From the NCBI RefSeq assembly GCF_015234355.1, contig NZ_JADGMV010000009.1, forward strand, positions 62,001 to 126,000: a stretch of DNA of 64,000 nucleotides, written 5' to 3'. Source of the DNA: Psychrobacter sp. NG25 (GTDB lineage: Bacteria > Pseudomonadota > Gammaproteobacteria > Pseudomonadales > Moraxellaceae). Shown here piece by piece: positions 63,821 to 64,000 of the stretch. A program made the position numbers and the translations under genes. Position 1 is the stretch's first letter. Every line of letters begins with the position of its first letter. The notes below the pieces were generated by a model, which saw only the letters and a program-made list of their open reading frames with translations, made no database searches and was not told where the DNA came from.

Positions 63821-64000
63821 TTACTTTTTGTGCTCAGGCAAGCTGATATTCATCTCTAGTACGTCTAGGCTATCTTCAGAACGATGATTGATATTGACAT
63901 CATCAATCTGCACGCCATTAACGTATTTATTGACCACTTCTAAAATTTCACGCTTCATCTTTTCGATACGATCAGCAGTGAGACGGTTATTTAAGCGGTT
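63821..64000 (-). CDS. minE: Cell division topological specificity factor MinE, C-terminal part
   Basis: On the minus strand, 59 codons and a TAA stop at 63821 form an open frame that leaves the window at its right edge. It reads [19 protein letters not shown], then [20 protein letters not shown] and [16 protein letters not shown], matching the MinE pattern of a KEILEVI-K-Y segment, a beta-strand VxVxxEQxxxxSILE and ending NVTLPE. MinE drives MinCD pole-to-pole oscillation so that division occurs at mid-cell. The N-terminal 25 or so residues and the expected minD and minC lie to the right, outside the window. Confidence 0.88.
   Translation of the reverse strand, partial: NRLNNRLTADRIEKMKREILEVVNKYVNGVQIDDVNINHRSEDSLDVLEMNISLPEHKK

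Noticed and set aside
1..64000. CRISPR arrays, tRNA or rRNA genes, intact transposases and prophage
   Set aside because: I looked for regularly spaced identical repeats, T-loop and cloverleaf patterns, and DDE or integrase motifs in the reading frames; none was convincing.

Overview
The window looks like chromosomal DNA of a gammaproteobacterium of the Moraxellaceae, most likely Psychrobacter. The clues are moderate-to-low GC, a cold-shock protein, NhaA and other Na+-linked carriers, a Pil-Chp twitching cluster of the Acinetobacter/Psychrobacter type, and many Asn/Asp/Ser-rich inserts in otherwise ordinary proteins. The genus call rests on gene content and recalled protein resemblance, not on a search. 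No tRNA, rRNA, CRISPR array, intact insertion sequence or prophage was found.

Layout. 1-5000: tail of a BASS-family transporter, an FNT-type channel with a long disordered N-terminus, and valS. 4930-10380: an accessory patch containing a YuiF/NhaC-type permease bounded by two copies of the valS 3' end, a very AT-rich pentapeptide-like membrane protein, a TerD-VWA fusion protein and a MITE-like element. 10380-15000: a DUF454 protein, a cold-shock gene, a YeiH-like transporter with a divergent LysR regulator, and two tandem UspA genes. 15500-31000: a PreP-like protease, two Nudix hydrolases, an MpaB-like oxygenase with a DUF2799 lipoprotein, nhaA, a TSUP permease behind an Asn-rich small ORF, a dicarboxylate symporter, and a FadE-type acyl-CoA dehydrogenase with a long acidic tail.

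31000-48000: radC diverging from coaBC (with a His-rich insert), a second TSUP permease, a histone-deacetylase-like protein, two poorly known proteins, the cytochrome c maturation genes ccmABCDE (no ccmF-H follow), an aldo/keto reductase, the metNIQ methionine uptake operon, and a two-component system whose kinase carries a roughly 230-residue insert in its ATPase domain. 48300-49600: a lipoprotein resembling a membrane-fusion protein.

50200-62900: a complete Pil-Chp chemosensory cluster (pilG, pilH, pilI, pilJ, a CheR, the giant ChpA, a CheB and a ChpC-like CheW). The receptor PilJ signals through the CheW proteins to the ChpA kinase, which phosphorylates PilG and PilH to steer type IV pili; CheR and CheB would tune the receptor by methylation. 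The window closes with cytochrome b561 and the 3' part of minE.

Two non-coding themes stand out. Five copies of a 107-108 bp imperfect palindrome bounded by TATAGTC/GACTATA-like ends are scattered between genes, and a 174 bp element with TAGGGC/GCCCTA ends follows the TerD-VWA gene. One copy of the first family and the 174 bp element both begin inside the stop codon of the gene in front of them.
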